Of a stretch of DNA of 61,555 nucleotides, positions 41,574 to 49,725 are shown one piece after another. The stretch comes from Planctomycetota bacterium. Lineage in GTDB: Bacteria > Planctomycetota > Phycisphaerae > Phycisphaerales > UBA1924. The notes under the pieces were generated by a model. The model worked only from the letters and a program-made list of their open reading frames with translations. It did no database searches and had not been told where the DNA came from. The stretch spans positions 1 to 61,555 of the forward strand of contig JAJRXR010000086.1 of NCBI GenBank assembly GCA_024276195.1, in the 5' to 3' direction. The translations under genes and the position numbers were made by a program. Position 1 is the stretch's first letter. The number at the start of each line of letters is the position of its first letter.

Positions 41574-42413
41574 GTGACCCTGACCGCTGAAAATCTCACC
41601 TTCGCCTACAAACGGGCCTGCCCCGTCCTCCGGGGCGTCTCGCTGGAGATCGCGCCCGGGCGCATCACCTCCATCGTCGGCCCCAACGGCTCGGGCAAGT
41701 CCACCCTCATCCGCCTCCTGCTCGGGCGCCTCACCCCCAACTCCGGGCGCGTTATGCTCGACGGGCGCCCCATCAGGCGCCTGAGCCCCCGCGCCCGCGC
41801 CCAACGCCTCGCCTACGTCCCGCAGCACGCCTCGCTCGCGTTCCGGTACACCGTCGAGCAGGTCGTCCGCTTCGGGCTCATCGCCTCCGGGCGCTCGGCC
41901 GCCCCGAGCCTGATCCAGCGTGCCCTCGAGCGGGCGGACATCGCCCCGCGCGCCGCCGAGCCCTTCGCCCAGCTCAGCGCGGGCCAGCAGCAGCGCGTCA
42001 CCCTTGCCCGCGCCCTGGCCCAGCTCATGGGCGCCCCCCCAGGCACGCCCCGCGTCCTCCTGGCCGACGAGCCCACCGCCTCGATGGACCCGCGCCACGC
42101 CCTGGACTGCGTGGACCTTTTTCGCGAGCTGGCGTCAGAAGGCGTGGGCGTCGCCCTCGTACTGCACGACCTTTCCCTGGCCCTGCGTGTCGCCGATGAC
42201 GCCCTGCTGCTCGACGCCTCCGGGCGCTGCGCCGCCTCCGGCCCCGCCTCCGACGTGCTCACCCCCGCGACCCTCCGACCCGTCTTCGGCGTCCGCTTCG
42301 CCCGGGTCCACGCCGCAGGCCCCGATTCCGAGCGCCCGCCCGCCCTCATCCCGATTACTACTATTGCAAGCGTCGGCGATCCGACCGACCCTATAGGAGG
42401 GCGAAGCGCATGA
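41574..42413 (+). CDS. ABC transporter ATP-binding protein (BtuD/FecE-like)
   Basis: 279 residues from a GTG. Walker A is GPNGSGKST, the Q-loop PQHASLAFRYTVEQVV, the signature LSAGQQQRVTLARALA, Walker B VLLADEP and the switch LVLHDLSLALRVADD. The ASPHxx/RxxTxAR pattern and the tail (VLTPATLRPVFGV) fit ferrisiderophore/cobalamin importers (HmuV, BtuD, FecE). No permease is adjacent; the BtuF-like gene near 35.1 kb is a possible partner. Divergent from the epimerase gene. Confidence 0.88.
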   Translation: MTLTAENLTFAYKRACPVLRGVSLEIAPGRITSIVGPNGSGKSTLIRLLLGRLTPNSGRVMLDGRPIRRLSPRARAQRLAYVPQHASLAFRYTVEQVVRFGLIASGRSAAPSLIQRALERADIAPRAAEPFAQLSAGQQQRVTLARALAQLMGAPPGTPRVLLADEPTASMDPRHALDCVDLFRELASEGVGVALVLHDLSLALRVADDALLLDASGRCAASGPASDVLTPATLRPVFGVRFARVHAAGPDSERPPALIPITTIASVGDPTDPIGGRSA

Positions 42414-43150
42414 ACTGGCTCATGAATAACATCCAGATTCTGATCTTCCTGCTGATCATTGGCTCGAGCGTCTTCGGCTGGGTGATGAAGCAGCTCCGGG
42501 AACAGGCCGAGCTCAAGCGCATCGAGAACGAACGCCATCGGCGCAAGCGCGAAGAGCTGCGCACGGGTCAAGTCCAGGACGAGCCCGGCGCCGTCCCCGT
42601 GCTCACCCGCACCCCCGCCCGGGTCGCCCCTGCCCAGCCCACCGCCGCCGGTCGGACCCGCCTCGAAGAGATCGCGCTCAAGCGTCAGGCCCAGATCGCC
42701 GAGCTTCGCCGCCGGCGCGCCGAGCAGCTCGCCCGCGCCAAGCAAAGCTCGCAGGGGCGCACCGCCTCGCCTCCAACCCAGCGACAAGCCCCGCAGCAAG
42801 CCCAGCGCCAAACCCAGGCTCAAACCCGAGCACAAGCCCCGCGCCAGACCTCACGCCAGACCCAGCAACCAATTCCCATCCAGCGCCAAGCCCAGCAGCC
42901 GTCCCGCCGCCGGCGCGCCGCGCCCGCTGCGAAGCAAACGCTCGAGCAGCGCATGCTCACCAGGCCGGAGGCGGACGAGCACCTCGCCTCACGCTTCGGC
43001 GCCCACACCGTGCCCGGGCGAGCCCCACGCCCGAAAGCGACGGGCATCCGAGCCGCCCTCGTCGGCGGGCGCCTCCGCGAGGCCATCGTCCTCGCCGAGA
43101 TCATCTCCCCGCCCGTCTCGATGCGAAACGATCACCTCTCCGCGGGCTGA
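42410..43150 (+). CDS. Membrane-anchored coiled-coil protein, unknown function
   Basis: 246 residues; overlaps the ATPase stop (ATGA) and has AGGAGG upstream. One N-terminal helix (IQILIFLLIIGSSVFGWVM) is followed by a charged coiled coil (EQAELKRIENERHRRKREEL). A long Gln/Arg/Pro-rich low-complexity stretch and the end segment LREAIVLAEIISPPVSMR come last. I recall similar 'REAIVxxEILxPPVxLR' ends in other planctomycete proteins with the same N-terminal anchor, so the tail may be a conserved docking motif; a search is needed to confirm that. It overlaps the converging lipoprotein gene by 19 nt. Confidence 0.8.
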   Translation: MNWLMNNIQILIFLLIIGSSVFGWVMKQLREQAELKRIENERHRRKREELRTGQVQDEPGAVPVLTRTPARVAPAQPTAAGRTRLEEIALKRQAQIAELRRRRAEQLARAKQSSQGRTASPPTQRQAPQQAQRQTQAQTRAQAPRQTSRQTQQPIPIQRQAQQPSRRRRAAPAAKQTLEQRMLTRPEADEHLASRFGAHTVPGRAPRPKATGIRAALVGGRLREAIVLAEIISPPVSMRNDHLSAG

Positions 43151-43959
43151 TCGCCCCGGGACGCGCCCGCCAGATCCTCCGCCCACCGAAGGTCTCGCGC
43201 GCGCTGCACCGGGATCCCCATCAGGCTCGACACCCGCGCCGACGATTCGCCCACCACCCCTACGCCCGGGCGCACCCAGACATCGCTCCGCGTCACCGAC
43301 CGGATCGCCCCCATCTTGAGGGCGAACTCTGTGCGCACGCGGAGCGCCTCGACCGGTCCTTGCGCGCTCTGGAGCGTCTGAATCCCGAGATGCTCGATCC
43401 GGCGTGACGCCGTGCCTCTGCGGATCACGTGGGTCTGATCGTCAAGATCGACAACGCGCAGCTCGCAGGTCCCCTCCCAGACATCGCCCGGGGCCAGCTC
43501 CGCCGGCGTCATCACCAGCGCCGGCTCAAACAGATACAACGCGTCCTTCGTGCTTGTTGCGCTCGGCGTGCGCGCCACCAGGCTCACCAGCGCGACCGCG
43601 CCGCCCGGCTGGCGCACCAGCGTGGTCATCCTCGCCCGCTCGCCGCCGCTGCCATCGAGCGCCGCTCCATCGAGCGATTCCAGCCCGCTTGTCCGCGTCC
43701 AGACCCCGCCCGCGTTGGGCGGCGCGTTGCGGACGCGCTCGACCCGCAGCGCCTTTCGCGTGTCCGGGTCAAGCTCGACAAAGCGCTGGTCGCCCGCCGG
43801 GTATAGATCCTGGGCGCGGAGGGCGATCTCGGTCGGGCGCAGCTCGCCCGTAAACCCGGGATTCCCCGCGACTGCGGGCTCAGACGCCGCGCTCTGGCAC
43901 CCGCCCAGCACGCCCAGCAGCGCCATCACAACCCCAACGCTCACCCCTTGCAAGCCCAT
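43132..43959 (-). CDS. Lipoprotein of unknown function
   Basis: 275 residues. Signal MGLQGVSVGVVMALLGVLGGC with a lipobox; GAAGGGGAAC upstream of the ATG. The mature part is beta-rich with no cysteine pairs and no recognised domain (DALYLFEPALVMTPAELAPGD; WEGTCELRVVDLDDQTHVIRRG; WVRPGVGVVGESSARVSSLMG). The last phrases resemble DUF3108-like or LolA-like shells that describe 'loss of function' barrels, but only loosely. Its stop overlaps the end of the coiled-coil gene. Confidence 0.75.
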   Translation of the reverse strand: MGLQGVSVGVVMALLGVLGGCQSAASEPAVAGNPGFTGELRPTEIALRAQDLYPAGDQRFVELDPDTRKALRVERVRNAPPNAGGVWTRTSGLESLDGAALDGSGGERARMTTLVRQPGGAVALVSLVARTPSATSTKDALYLFEPALVMTPAELAPGDVWEGTCELRVVDLDDQTHVIRRGTASRRIEHLGIQTLQSAQGPVEALRVRTEFALKMGAIRSVTRSDVWVRPGVGVVGESSARVSSLMGIPVQRARDLRWAEDLAGASRGDQPAER

Positions 43960-44049
43960 CCGTTCCCCTTCCGCTCGTGCCGAGGCGCCCAGCGTACACA
44001 CGCCATCGGCACAAGGCGCCTGGCGCCTCACACGGGCAGGGCGAGAACG

Positions 44050-44089
44050 TAAAAAAGCGACAGGGCGCCCGTGGGGATCGGGCGCCCTG
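44050..44089 (-). terminator. Rho-independent terminator of the dockerin gene
   Basis: Arms 44061-44071 and 44079-44089 (CAGGGCGCCCG and complement, 7-nt loop) with TCGCTTTTTT following on the minus strand. It is about 75 nt past the stop. Confidence 0.9.
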
Positions 44090-44165
44090 CCGCGAGGGGG
44101 GTGTCTCAACCCAGCGTTCTGCGAGCGCCCGGGCGACCGCCTCGGGCGAGCACGAACGTCTGGTC

Positions 44166-44999
44166 TCAGTTCGAGCAGCCCGTGGTCGCCTCGTTGAGGA
44201 ACACGAGGACATCGTTGAAGTCGTAGCTGGTGTCCCCGTTGAGGTCCGCAGCAGCGTTCTGCGCCGAGAACTCCGCGAGGAACGACACGACATCGTTGAA
44301 GTCGAACAGAGCGACCGGGGCGCCGAACTGGTACGCACGGCACCCGATTGTCGCGACGGTGCCGTCCGAGTTGCTCAGCACGCCGATGTTGATGACAGCG
44401 CGCGACACGAACATCTCGCCGCCACCGCCGCCGCCACCATCACCCGGCGAGCCATCGCCGCCCCCAGCCCCGCGGAGCTGGAAGAACTCGATCACAACCT
44501 CGGCCTGCAGCAGGTTCTCGAAGCCCAGCGACAGCGGATCGGGCAGCGAGCCGGTCGTCTCGAACCAGTCGTTCGTGCCGACGAGCTGGATGCTGACGGA
44601 CCCGAAGTCGTACGCCTCGGTTGTTCCGATGGACAGGTCGATCTCGAAGGCGTCGACCTCGGTGGCGCCTCCGTCGAACGAGACGTTGTCCTGAAGAGCA
44701 ACGATGATGGGTGACTCGATGCTCGAGTCGCCGGAAACGTCCACGTCGCCCAGCTGCGCGTTCATGCTCAAGGCGCTGAACAGGCCGCTGAGGTCTCCTA
44801 CGGGCGAGTCGATCACGGCGGCGTCGAGGTCCAGCACGAACGCGCCGGTCCCTTCCGAGCCGATGCTGACCGCTCCGAAGATATCGAGATCGTCTCGGAT
44901 CTCAATGACCTCTCCGGTGTAGGCGAACGCGGCGACCTGCGCGTTCGCGCTCGTCGCGGCGCCGACCAGAGCGGCAAGAGCCAAGGCTGAGTTTCTCAT
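44166..44999 (-). CDS. Secreted protein with GC-type dockerin
   Basis: 277 residues. Signal MRNSALALAALVGAATSANAQ with AGGAGAATC before the ATG. The mature domain has FAYTGEVIEIRDDLDIFGAV and GSEGTGAFVLDLDAAVIDS, wording common in secreted planctomycete and PEP-CTERM-type beta proteins. A Gly/Asp-rich linker (GGGDGSPGDGGGGGGG) follows. The end has two dockerin-like repeats, LFDFNDVVSFLAEFSAQ and DLNGDTSYDFNDVLVFLNEATTGC. Probably extracellular and assembled through the dockerin. Ends with its own terminator. Confidence 0.88.
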   Translation of the reverse strand: MRNSALALAALVGAATSANAQVAAFAYTGEVIEIRDDLDIFGAVSIGSEGTGAFVLDLDAAVIDSPVGDLSGLFSALSMNAQLGDVDVSGDSSIESPIIVALQDNVSFDGGATEVDAFEIDLSIGTTEAYDFGSVSIQLVGTNDWFETTGSLPDPLSLGFENLLQAEVVIEFFQLRGAGGGDGSPGDGGGGGGGEMFVSRAVINIGVLSNSDGTVATIGCRAYQFGAPVALFDFNDVVSFLAEFSAQNAAADLNGDTSYDFNDVLVFLNEATTGCSN

Positions 45000-45079
45000 C
45001 GTGATTCTCCTGTAAAATGCGCTACACTCTGAAGCGCGGGGTGGGGCGAGTTTGTTTCCCAGAAACATTGCACAGAATC

Positions 45080-46393
45080 ATGCTACGGAAATATCCGACG
45101 AGTTCAAGCTCCGAGACTGGTAAAATCGAACATATTTCCCAACAATCTTCCCCAGAAACACAAACAAAGCCCGATCTTATGCACGCGCTCGCCGAGCTTG
45201 GGCACGCCCTGCAACGGGCGATGACCGATCTGGTCGAGCCGCTCACGGGCCTCACGCCCAAGCCCAACGACATCGGGCACGCCCTGAGCCTCGATCGAAC
45301 CCAGTCGTGGCGTGTCTCGCGGATGATGAGCGACGAGTGCCCGTACACCGTCCTCTATGAGTCGCCCGCGCCCAAGGGGCTGGGGCTGATCATCGACGCC
45401 GCCGAGCGGGCGGGCGCGCCCGCCGAGGCCATCGACCAGGCGCGCCTGATCGTGCGCCAGTATGGGCAGCTTCTCCAGGCGTTCCCCGAGGGGCGGGCCG
45501 GGCTCGAGGTCGCCCTCTCCGCCCGCGTTCCCAAGGCCCGCGATACCGCCAACCGGAAGGCGCGCAAGCAGGTCTCGATCGGCATGTCACAGCTGCTCGG
45601 GCTCCGCGCGACGGTGCGCTACGTCTCGGGCATCCTCGTTCCCTCGGAAAACCTCGACACCAAGGTCGATGTCGTCGCCACGGCGGGCTACATCGGCCTG
45701 CGAAGGCTCCGCTACGGCCCCTCCCCCGTCGTCTTCTCTGGCAAAATCTACACCCGCAAGCCCGGGATCGACGACCCCGCGCTCGAAACGCTCGACGGCG
45801 ACCTCGACCCCGACCCCAGGCTCAGGCTCCTCCACCAGTTCGGCTCCGTCCCCGCCGACGCGCTCACGCTCGAGCCCAGCGGCAACGAACTCCGCCTGAA
45901 GCTCGCCCCCGACTTTCCCGAGATCAACCAGCCCATCACCCTCTTCTTCGGCCAGCGCATCGCCCGCTCCCTCGAACGCTACCGCACCGATACCCGCACG
46001 CACGAGGTGGTCCACCACGCCCCGGTCCTCCCGGCGGACGTCAACATCTTCGACACCATCATCCACAAAGACCTCTACCACTCCGCCCGCCCGCCCCACC
46101 TGACCATCGAACGCTTCGGGTTCGACCCCAGCGTCCAGAGCTACAAGCCCGACGACACGTCCTTCCGGATGAACGACGATCTCCAGGCGTCCCCGCTGGG
46201 CATGGGCGTCAAGAAAATGAACACGCGCGAGGTCCCGCGTCTGGCGGATCTGCTTGGGTCTGTGTTCAGCCGCATCGGGCGTGATCCCGACGATTTCTAC
46301 GTCTTCCGCACCACCATCAACTACCTCCCCCCGGGCTTCGCCGTCACCGTCTGGCTCTCGCTCGACGAGCGGGGCGAGGCGGGACGCGCCTGA
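45080..46393 (+). CDS. Conserved-looking cytoplasmic protein, unknown function
   Basis: Up to 437 residues; the start is uncertain. The region before 45180 is A/T-rich and looks like upstream sequence, so ATG 45179 (MHALAELGHAL) is a good alternative. After that comes LSLDRTQSWRVSRMMSDE, reminiscent of a helix-turn-helix, and an alpha/beta body (LIIDAAERAGAPAEAIDQARLIVRQYGQLL; DTANRKARKQVSIGMSQLLG; LERYRTDTRTHEVVHHAPVLP). No signal peptide. It may be a transcription regulator with a ligand-binding part, but I do not recognise the family. Confidence 0.7.
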   Translation: MLRKYPTSSSSETGKIEHISQQSSPETQTKPDLMHALAELGHALQRAMTDLVEPLTGLTPKPNDIGHALSLDRTQSWRVSRMMSDECPYTVLYESPAPKGLGLIIDAAERAGAPAEAIDQARLIVRQYGQLLQAFPEGRAGLEVALSARVPKARDTANRKARKQVSIGMSQLLGLRATVRYVSGILVPSENLDTKVDVVATAGYIGLRRLRYGPSPVVFSGKIYTRKPGIDDPALETLDGDLDPDPRLRLLHQFGSVPADALTLEPSGNELRLKLAPDFPEINQPITLFFGQRIARSLERYRTDTRTHEVVHHAPVLPADVNIFDTIIHKDLYHSARPPHLTIERFGFDPSVQSYKPDDTSFRMNDDLQASPLGMGVKKMNTREVPRLADLLGSVFSRIGRDPDDFYVFRTTINYLPPGFAVTVWLSLDERGEAGRA

Positions 46394-46457
46394 TCGCTCT
46401 CGCCTGATCGCGAGCCCCCCCGCCCCGGGCGCTCCCGTGTCCATATACTCCTGGCCC

Positions 46458-47272
46458 ATGCGAAGCAGAGCACAGACCGGGGCCTTGATGCTGCTCAGCG
46501 CGATCGCGCTGCTGGTGCTGCCCGGGTGCGGGGCCTTTGGCAACGTCAAGCCCGGCGCCACCTCGCTCTTTCAGGTCTTCGCCCCGCAGGAGTCGCCGGG
46601 CAACGCCGCCGAGATGGCCCTCGATCAGTACGACCCGGACAACCGCTTCACCGGGACGGCGCTGCTGGCCAACGCCCACTTCGGGGGTGAAGATGTCTAC
46701 ATCGAGCTGTACGAGGACGCCGCCCGCGACGAGGATGCCGGCGTCCGCTGGGCGGGCGTCCGCGCCCTGGGCCTACACGGCTCGCCCGAGCACGTCCCGC
46801 TCATCATCGAACGCCTGATCGACGAGCCGGACCGCCTCGTCCGGGCCGAGGCCGCCCGCTCGCTCCAGCGCATCCACAACCCGATCGCTACCGACCCGCT
46901 GCTGCGTGCGTTGGATGAAGAGTTCGAGCCCGAGCCCGACGTCCGCGCCAGCGCCGCCCACGCGCTGGGTCAGTACGCCGAGCCCCGCGTGGTCCAGGCG
47001 CTCATCGCCTCGCTCAACGACCAGGCCCTGGTTGTGAACTACTCGACGATCCAGTCGCTGCGCACGCTCACGGGCCAGGACTTCGGCATCGAGACCCGCG
47101 CCTGGCTCGACTGGTACGACGCGACCGAGGATCTCTTCGCCGCCCGCACGCCCTACACCTACCCCGCCTTCGAGCGCAACAAGCGCCTGCTCGAGTATCT
47201 CCCGTTCATGCCCCCCCCGCCCAACGAGACCGCCTCGACGCCCGTGGGCATGCCCCCGCCCATGGACGGCTA
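46458..47272 (+). CDS. Lipoprotein with HEAT-like repeats
   Basis: 271 residues. Signal MRSRAQTGALMLLSAIALLVLPGC with a lipobox. Residues about 90-215 hold three to four HEAT/PBS-lyase-type helix pairs: VRWAGVRALGLHGSPEHVPLII, VRAEAARSLQRIHNP, VRASAAHALGQYAEPRVVQALIA, and VVNYSTIQSLRTLTGQDFG. They form a scaffold for protein binding. The C-terminus is Pro-rich (PPPPNETASTPVGMPPP). It probably acts as an envelope adaptor; the partner is unknown. Confidence 0.87.
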
Positions 47273-47427
47273 AGCGCGCCCCGCGTCGCCTCCCCCCCCT
47301 CGGCGTGACCCGTCCAGCACCCCGCCCCGCCCGTCCGAGAACGACGCTCCCGCCCGCTTGCCCCGAGCGCCTCGGGCCAGCGAGCCGATGATCCGTCTGC
47401 GTTCGCCCGAGCGCCGGAGGACCACCC

Positions 47428-48423
47428 GTGCGCGCCGTTCGATACGACGGACAACACGTCCTGCTCGACCCGCGAGCCCCCGCGCCCGAGCCCAAGGCGG
47501 GCGAAGCAATCGTTCGCCCGATCCGCGTCGCCCTCGGCCCCATCGAACGCCTGATCTGCCAGGGCCAGACCAGCTTCAAAGGCGTCATCGGGCGCGAGAT
47601 GGTCGGTGTTGTCGAGCGCGTCGAGGGCCAGCCCGGGCACGAACTCGTCGGCGCTCGCGTCGTCTGCGATCCCATCGACGCCCCGCTCGATTCTGACCTC
47701 GCCCGGCGCGGCATGAGCTGGCACGCGCCCGACCGACGCGAGCTGGGCGTCTGCGGACGCGACGGGTGCCTCGCCGAACAGGTCTGCGTCCCGCTCGTGA
47801 GCCTGCGCCGCGTGCCCGACGCGATCGATAACGACCACGCCGTGCTGTGTGTTGCGCTGTCCGAGGCGCTCCGCCTGGCCGGGCTCGTCACGGTCGAGAA
47901 CAAGCCGTACGTCAGCGTCGTCGGCGACGACGCGGTCGCGCTGCTGTGCGCACAGGTGCTGTTCTCACGCAACGCCTCGGTGCGCGTGCTCGGGCGCGCG
48001 CCCGAGCGCTCCCTGCGCTGCGAGAAGTGGGGGATCAGGCGCCGGTGCGTCTCGGAGGCCGGGCGCCTGGGCGATCAGGACGTCGTGCTCGTTGTTGACC
48101 CCACCGATGACTCGCTCGAGGTCGCGGCGGGCCTCGTCCGCCCGGGCGGGAAGGTCGTGATCGGGGGCGGCGTCTCCGGCGCCACCGGGGTCAACCACGC
48201 CGAATCACCCTCGCTCCCCGTCGCGCGATTCATCGAACGCGAGGCGCGCGTCATCTTTGCCCGCGGTGGCAAGGTCGTCGAAGCCCTCGGCGCCCTCTCG
48301 ACCAACGCCGGCGCGCTCGACCTCGCCAGCCTCATCACACGGCGCGCCCGCTTTGACGATTCCATCGCAGCCATCCGCGCCTCGGACAGCGTTGACCAGC
48401 TCAAGGTCGTCATCGACCTCTGA
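47428..48423 (+). CDS. Medium-chain dehydrogenase/reductase (alcohol/threonine dehydrogenase-like)
   Basis: 331 residues from a GTG with GGAGG upstream. N-terminal GroES-like part (KAGEAIVRPIRVALGPIERLICQG; GREMVGVVERVE, where most members have GHE). Then AEQVCVPLVSLRRVPD and a Rossmann part (VSVVGDDAVALLCAQVL; VVLVVDPTDDSLEVAAGLVRPGG). The glycine motif is degenerate (VVGDDAV in place of GxGxxG), and the structural-zinc cysteines are mostly absent, so activity is uncertain. Its last 69 codons and stop are duplicated behind the next gene at 95% identity. Confidence 0.82.
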   Translation: MRAVRYDGQHVLLDPRAPAPEPKAGEAIVRPIRVALGPIERLICQGQTSFKGVIGREMVGVVERVEGQPGHELVGARVVCDPIDAPLDSDLARRGMSWHAPDRRELGVCGRDGCLAEQVCVPLVSLRRVPDAIDNDHAVLCVALSEALRLAGLVTVENKPYVSVVGDDAVALLCAQVLFSRNASVRVLGRAPERSLRCEKWGIRRRCVSEAGRLGDQDVVLVVDPTDDSLEVAAGLVRPGGKVVIGGGVSGATGVNHAESPSLPVARFIEREARVIFARGGKVVEALGALSTNAGALDLASLITRRARFDDSIAAIRASDSVDQLKVVIDL

Positions 48424-48458
48424 ATGTTTCGGGACGCTCGTGCGGGTATGCTCCGGGC

Positions 48459-48968
48459 ATGAGCGATTCCCGACCCGCACCATCGAACGGCCTCGGCATC
48501 GCCGGGTTCATCGTTTCTCTTGTCGGGCTCGTCCTCTGCCTGGGCCTGATCAGCCCGATCGGGCTTCTGCTCTCGTTCATCGCGCTGTTCAAGCGCCCCC
48601 GCGGCTTCGCGATCGCTGGTTTCATCATTGGGCTCATCGGATCGGCATGGATCATCCTGGCAGGTGTTGTGATTTTCAGTATGGGCGCCGGGGTTATAGC
48701 ACTCGGAGCGAGCGGATTTGCGATCGCTGGCGATGTTATGAAAATCAACGAGGCGATCAGGTTGCACCACAGCTCGAACGGCGTGCTGCCCGCCGATCTC
48801 AGCGTGCTCCAGCTCGATCAGGAGACGCTGACTGATCCGTGGGGGACGTACTACAGGCTTGAGGTCGATCCTGATGGGCGCCACTACACGATCAGCACCG
48901 CCGGTCGCGACATGGTCTGGGATACCAACGATGATCTTACATTCGACCGAAACGTTCTCGGGCCGTAG
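48459..48968 (+). CDS. DUF4190-type membrane protein with a GspG-like C-terminal domain
   Basis: 169 residues. The first 75 are a two-helix DUF4190-like module (GLGIAGFIVSLVGLVLCLG; GFAIAGFIIGLIGSAWIILAG). After a third hydrophobic stretch the tail (INEAIRLHHSSNGVLPADLS; LTDPWGTYYRLEVDPDGRHY; GRDMVWDTNDDLTFD) follows the major-pseudopilin GspG pattern (DPWGxxY...D.DG...ST.G.D...TDDD). It is a cassette gene: its stop TAG is directly joined to the relic of the preceding gene's 3' end. Confidence 0.8.
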   Translation: MSDSRPAPSNGLGIAGFIVSLVGLVLCLGLISPIGLLLSFIALFKRPRGFAIAGFIIGLIGSAWIILAGVVIFSMGAGVIALGASGFAIAGDVMKINEAIRLHHSSNGVLPADLSVLQLDQETLTDPWGTYYRLEVDPDGRHYTISTAGRDMVWDTNDDLTFDRNVLGP

Positions 48969-49178
48969 CTCCCCGTCGCGCGCTTCATCGAACGCGAGGC
49001 GCGCGTCATCTTTGCCCGCGGGGGCAAGGTCATCGAAGCCCTCGGCGCCCTCTCGACCAACGCCGGCGCGCTCGACCTCGCCAGCCTCATCACACGTCGC
49101 GCCCGCTTTGACGATTCCATCGCGGCCATCCGCGCCTCGGATAGCACCGACCAGCTCAAGGTCATCATCGACCTCTGA
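48969..49178 (+). pseudogene. Relic: duplicate of the MDR dehydrogenase 3' end
   Basis: 210 nt aligned without gaps to 48214-48423; I count 10 mismatches in 8 codons. Five of these are synonymous and three conservative (Val to Ile twice, Val to Thr). The frame and TGA stop are intact, but there is no start. The lack of frameshifts or nonsense changes suggests both copies were coding while they diverged. This points to import of an allele from a relative rather than decay of a local duplicate. Confidence 0.93.
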
Positions 49179-49231
49179 GCGAGCCGATGAGCGTGCCGGG
49201 TTCGGATTGCGTGCGAGTGTAAGATGTGCGA

Positions 49232-49696
49232 ATGCGGACAGAGTCACCAGATCACACGCAGACCGGACGCCGCTTCCGCGTTCGGCTGCTCGTGCCGGTT
49301 CTGGCGACGGCGGTGCCGGGGTTCCTCTGGTTCGGGGTCGCCGATAGCGTGATCGAGCACCAGAAACGTCCTGAGTTGATGCCACTCTTCGACTTATCTT
49401 TCATAGTCCTGCTCGGTGTGCTTGCGACCATTGTGTGGCTCGTCATTCTCTACGCATACCACATCAGCGGAGTCATACTGAAAGAGGATGGCGTTGAGAT
49501 CACCGGGCTCAGCGGGAAACGAGTTGTTCCATACACCGAGATTATCAGGCTCGACTGGTCGTACCGTGGATACGCGATCCTCCTGCGGGGAAACGATTCC
49601 AAACTGTTGGGCGTGATTTCAATCATGAACAGCGGTATCAGCACGATCGAGCGGGAGCTCTCGATTCGCGCCGGGCTTGATTCGCAAAGTAGTTAG
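49232..49696 (+). CDS. Small membrane protein of unknown function (cassette beyond the MDR relic)
   Basis: 154 residues; the ATG is chosen over a GTG two codons upstream. Two hydrophobic helices (LLVPVLATAVPGFLWFGVA; FIVLLGVLATIVWLVILYAYH) precede a cytoplasmic PH-like beta domain (GVILKEDGVEITGLSGKRVV, YTEIIRLDWSYRGYAILLRG). The arrangement resembles bacterial PH-domain/DUF-type membrane proteins but no family is certain. A/T-rich codon use like the other cassette genes. It lies 53 nt past the relic and converges with serA. Confidence 0.75.
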   Translation: MRTESPDHTQTGRRFRVRLLVPVLATAVPGFLWFGVADSVIEHQKRPELMPLFDLSFIVLLGVLATIVWLVILYAYHISGVILKEDGVEITGLSGKRVVPYTEIIRLDWSYRGYAILLRGNDSKLLGVISIMNSGISTIERELSIRAGLDSQSS

Positions 49697-49725
49697 TACA
49701 AATGCCAACGCATGGGGGTAGCGCC

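Noticed and set aside
47292-47299. C8 run between the HEAT lipoprotein and MDR genes as a third variable promoter
   Set aside because: Too short and about 130 nt upstream of the start without promoter-like hexamers around it.
47428-49696. Integrative element or insertion sequence at the MDR locus
   Set aside because: No integrase, transposase, terminal inverted repeats or short target duplication; the 210-nt repeat is a coding 3' end.
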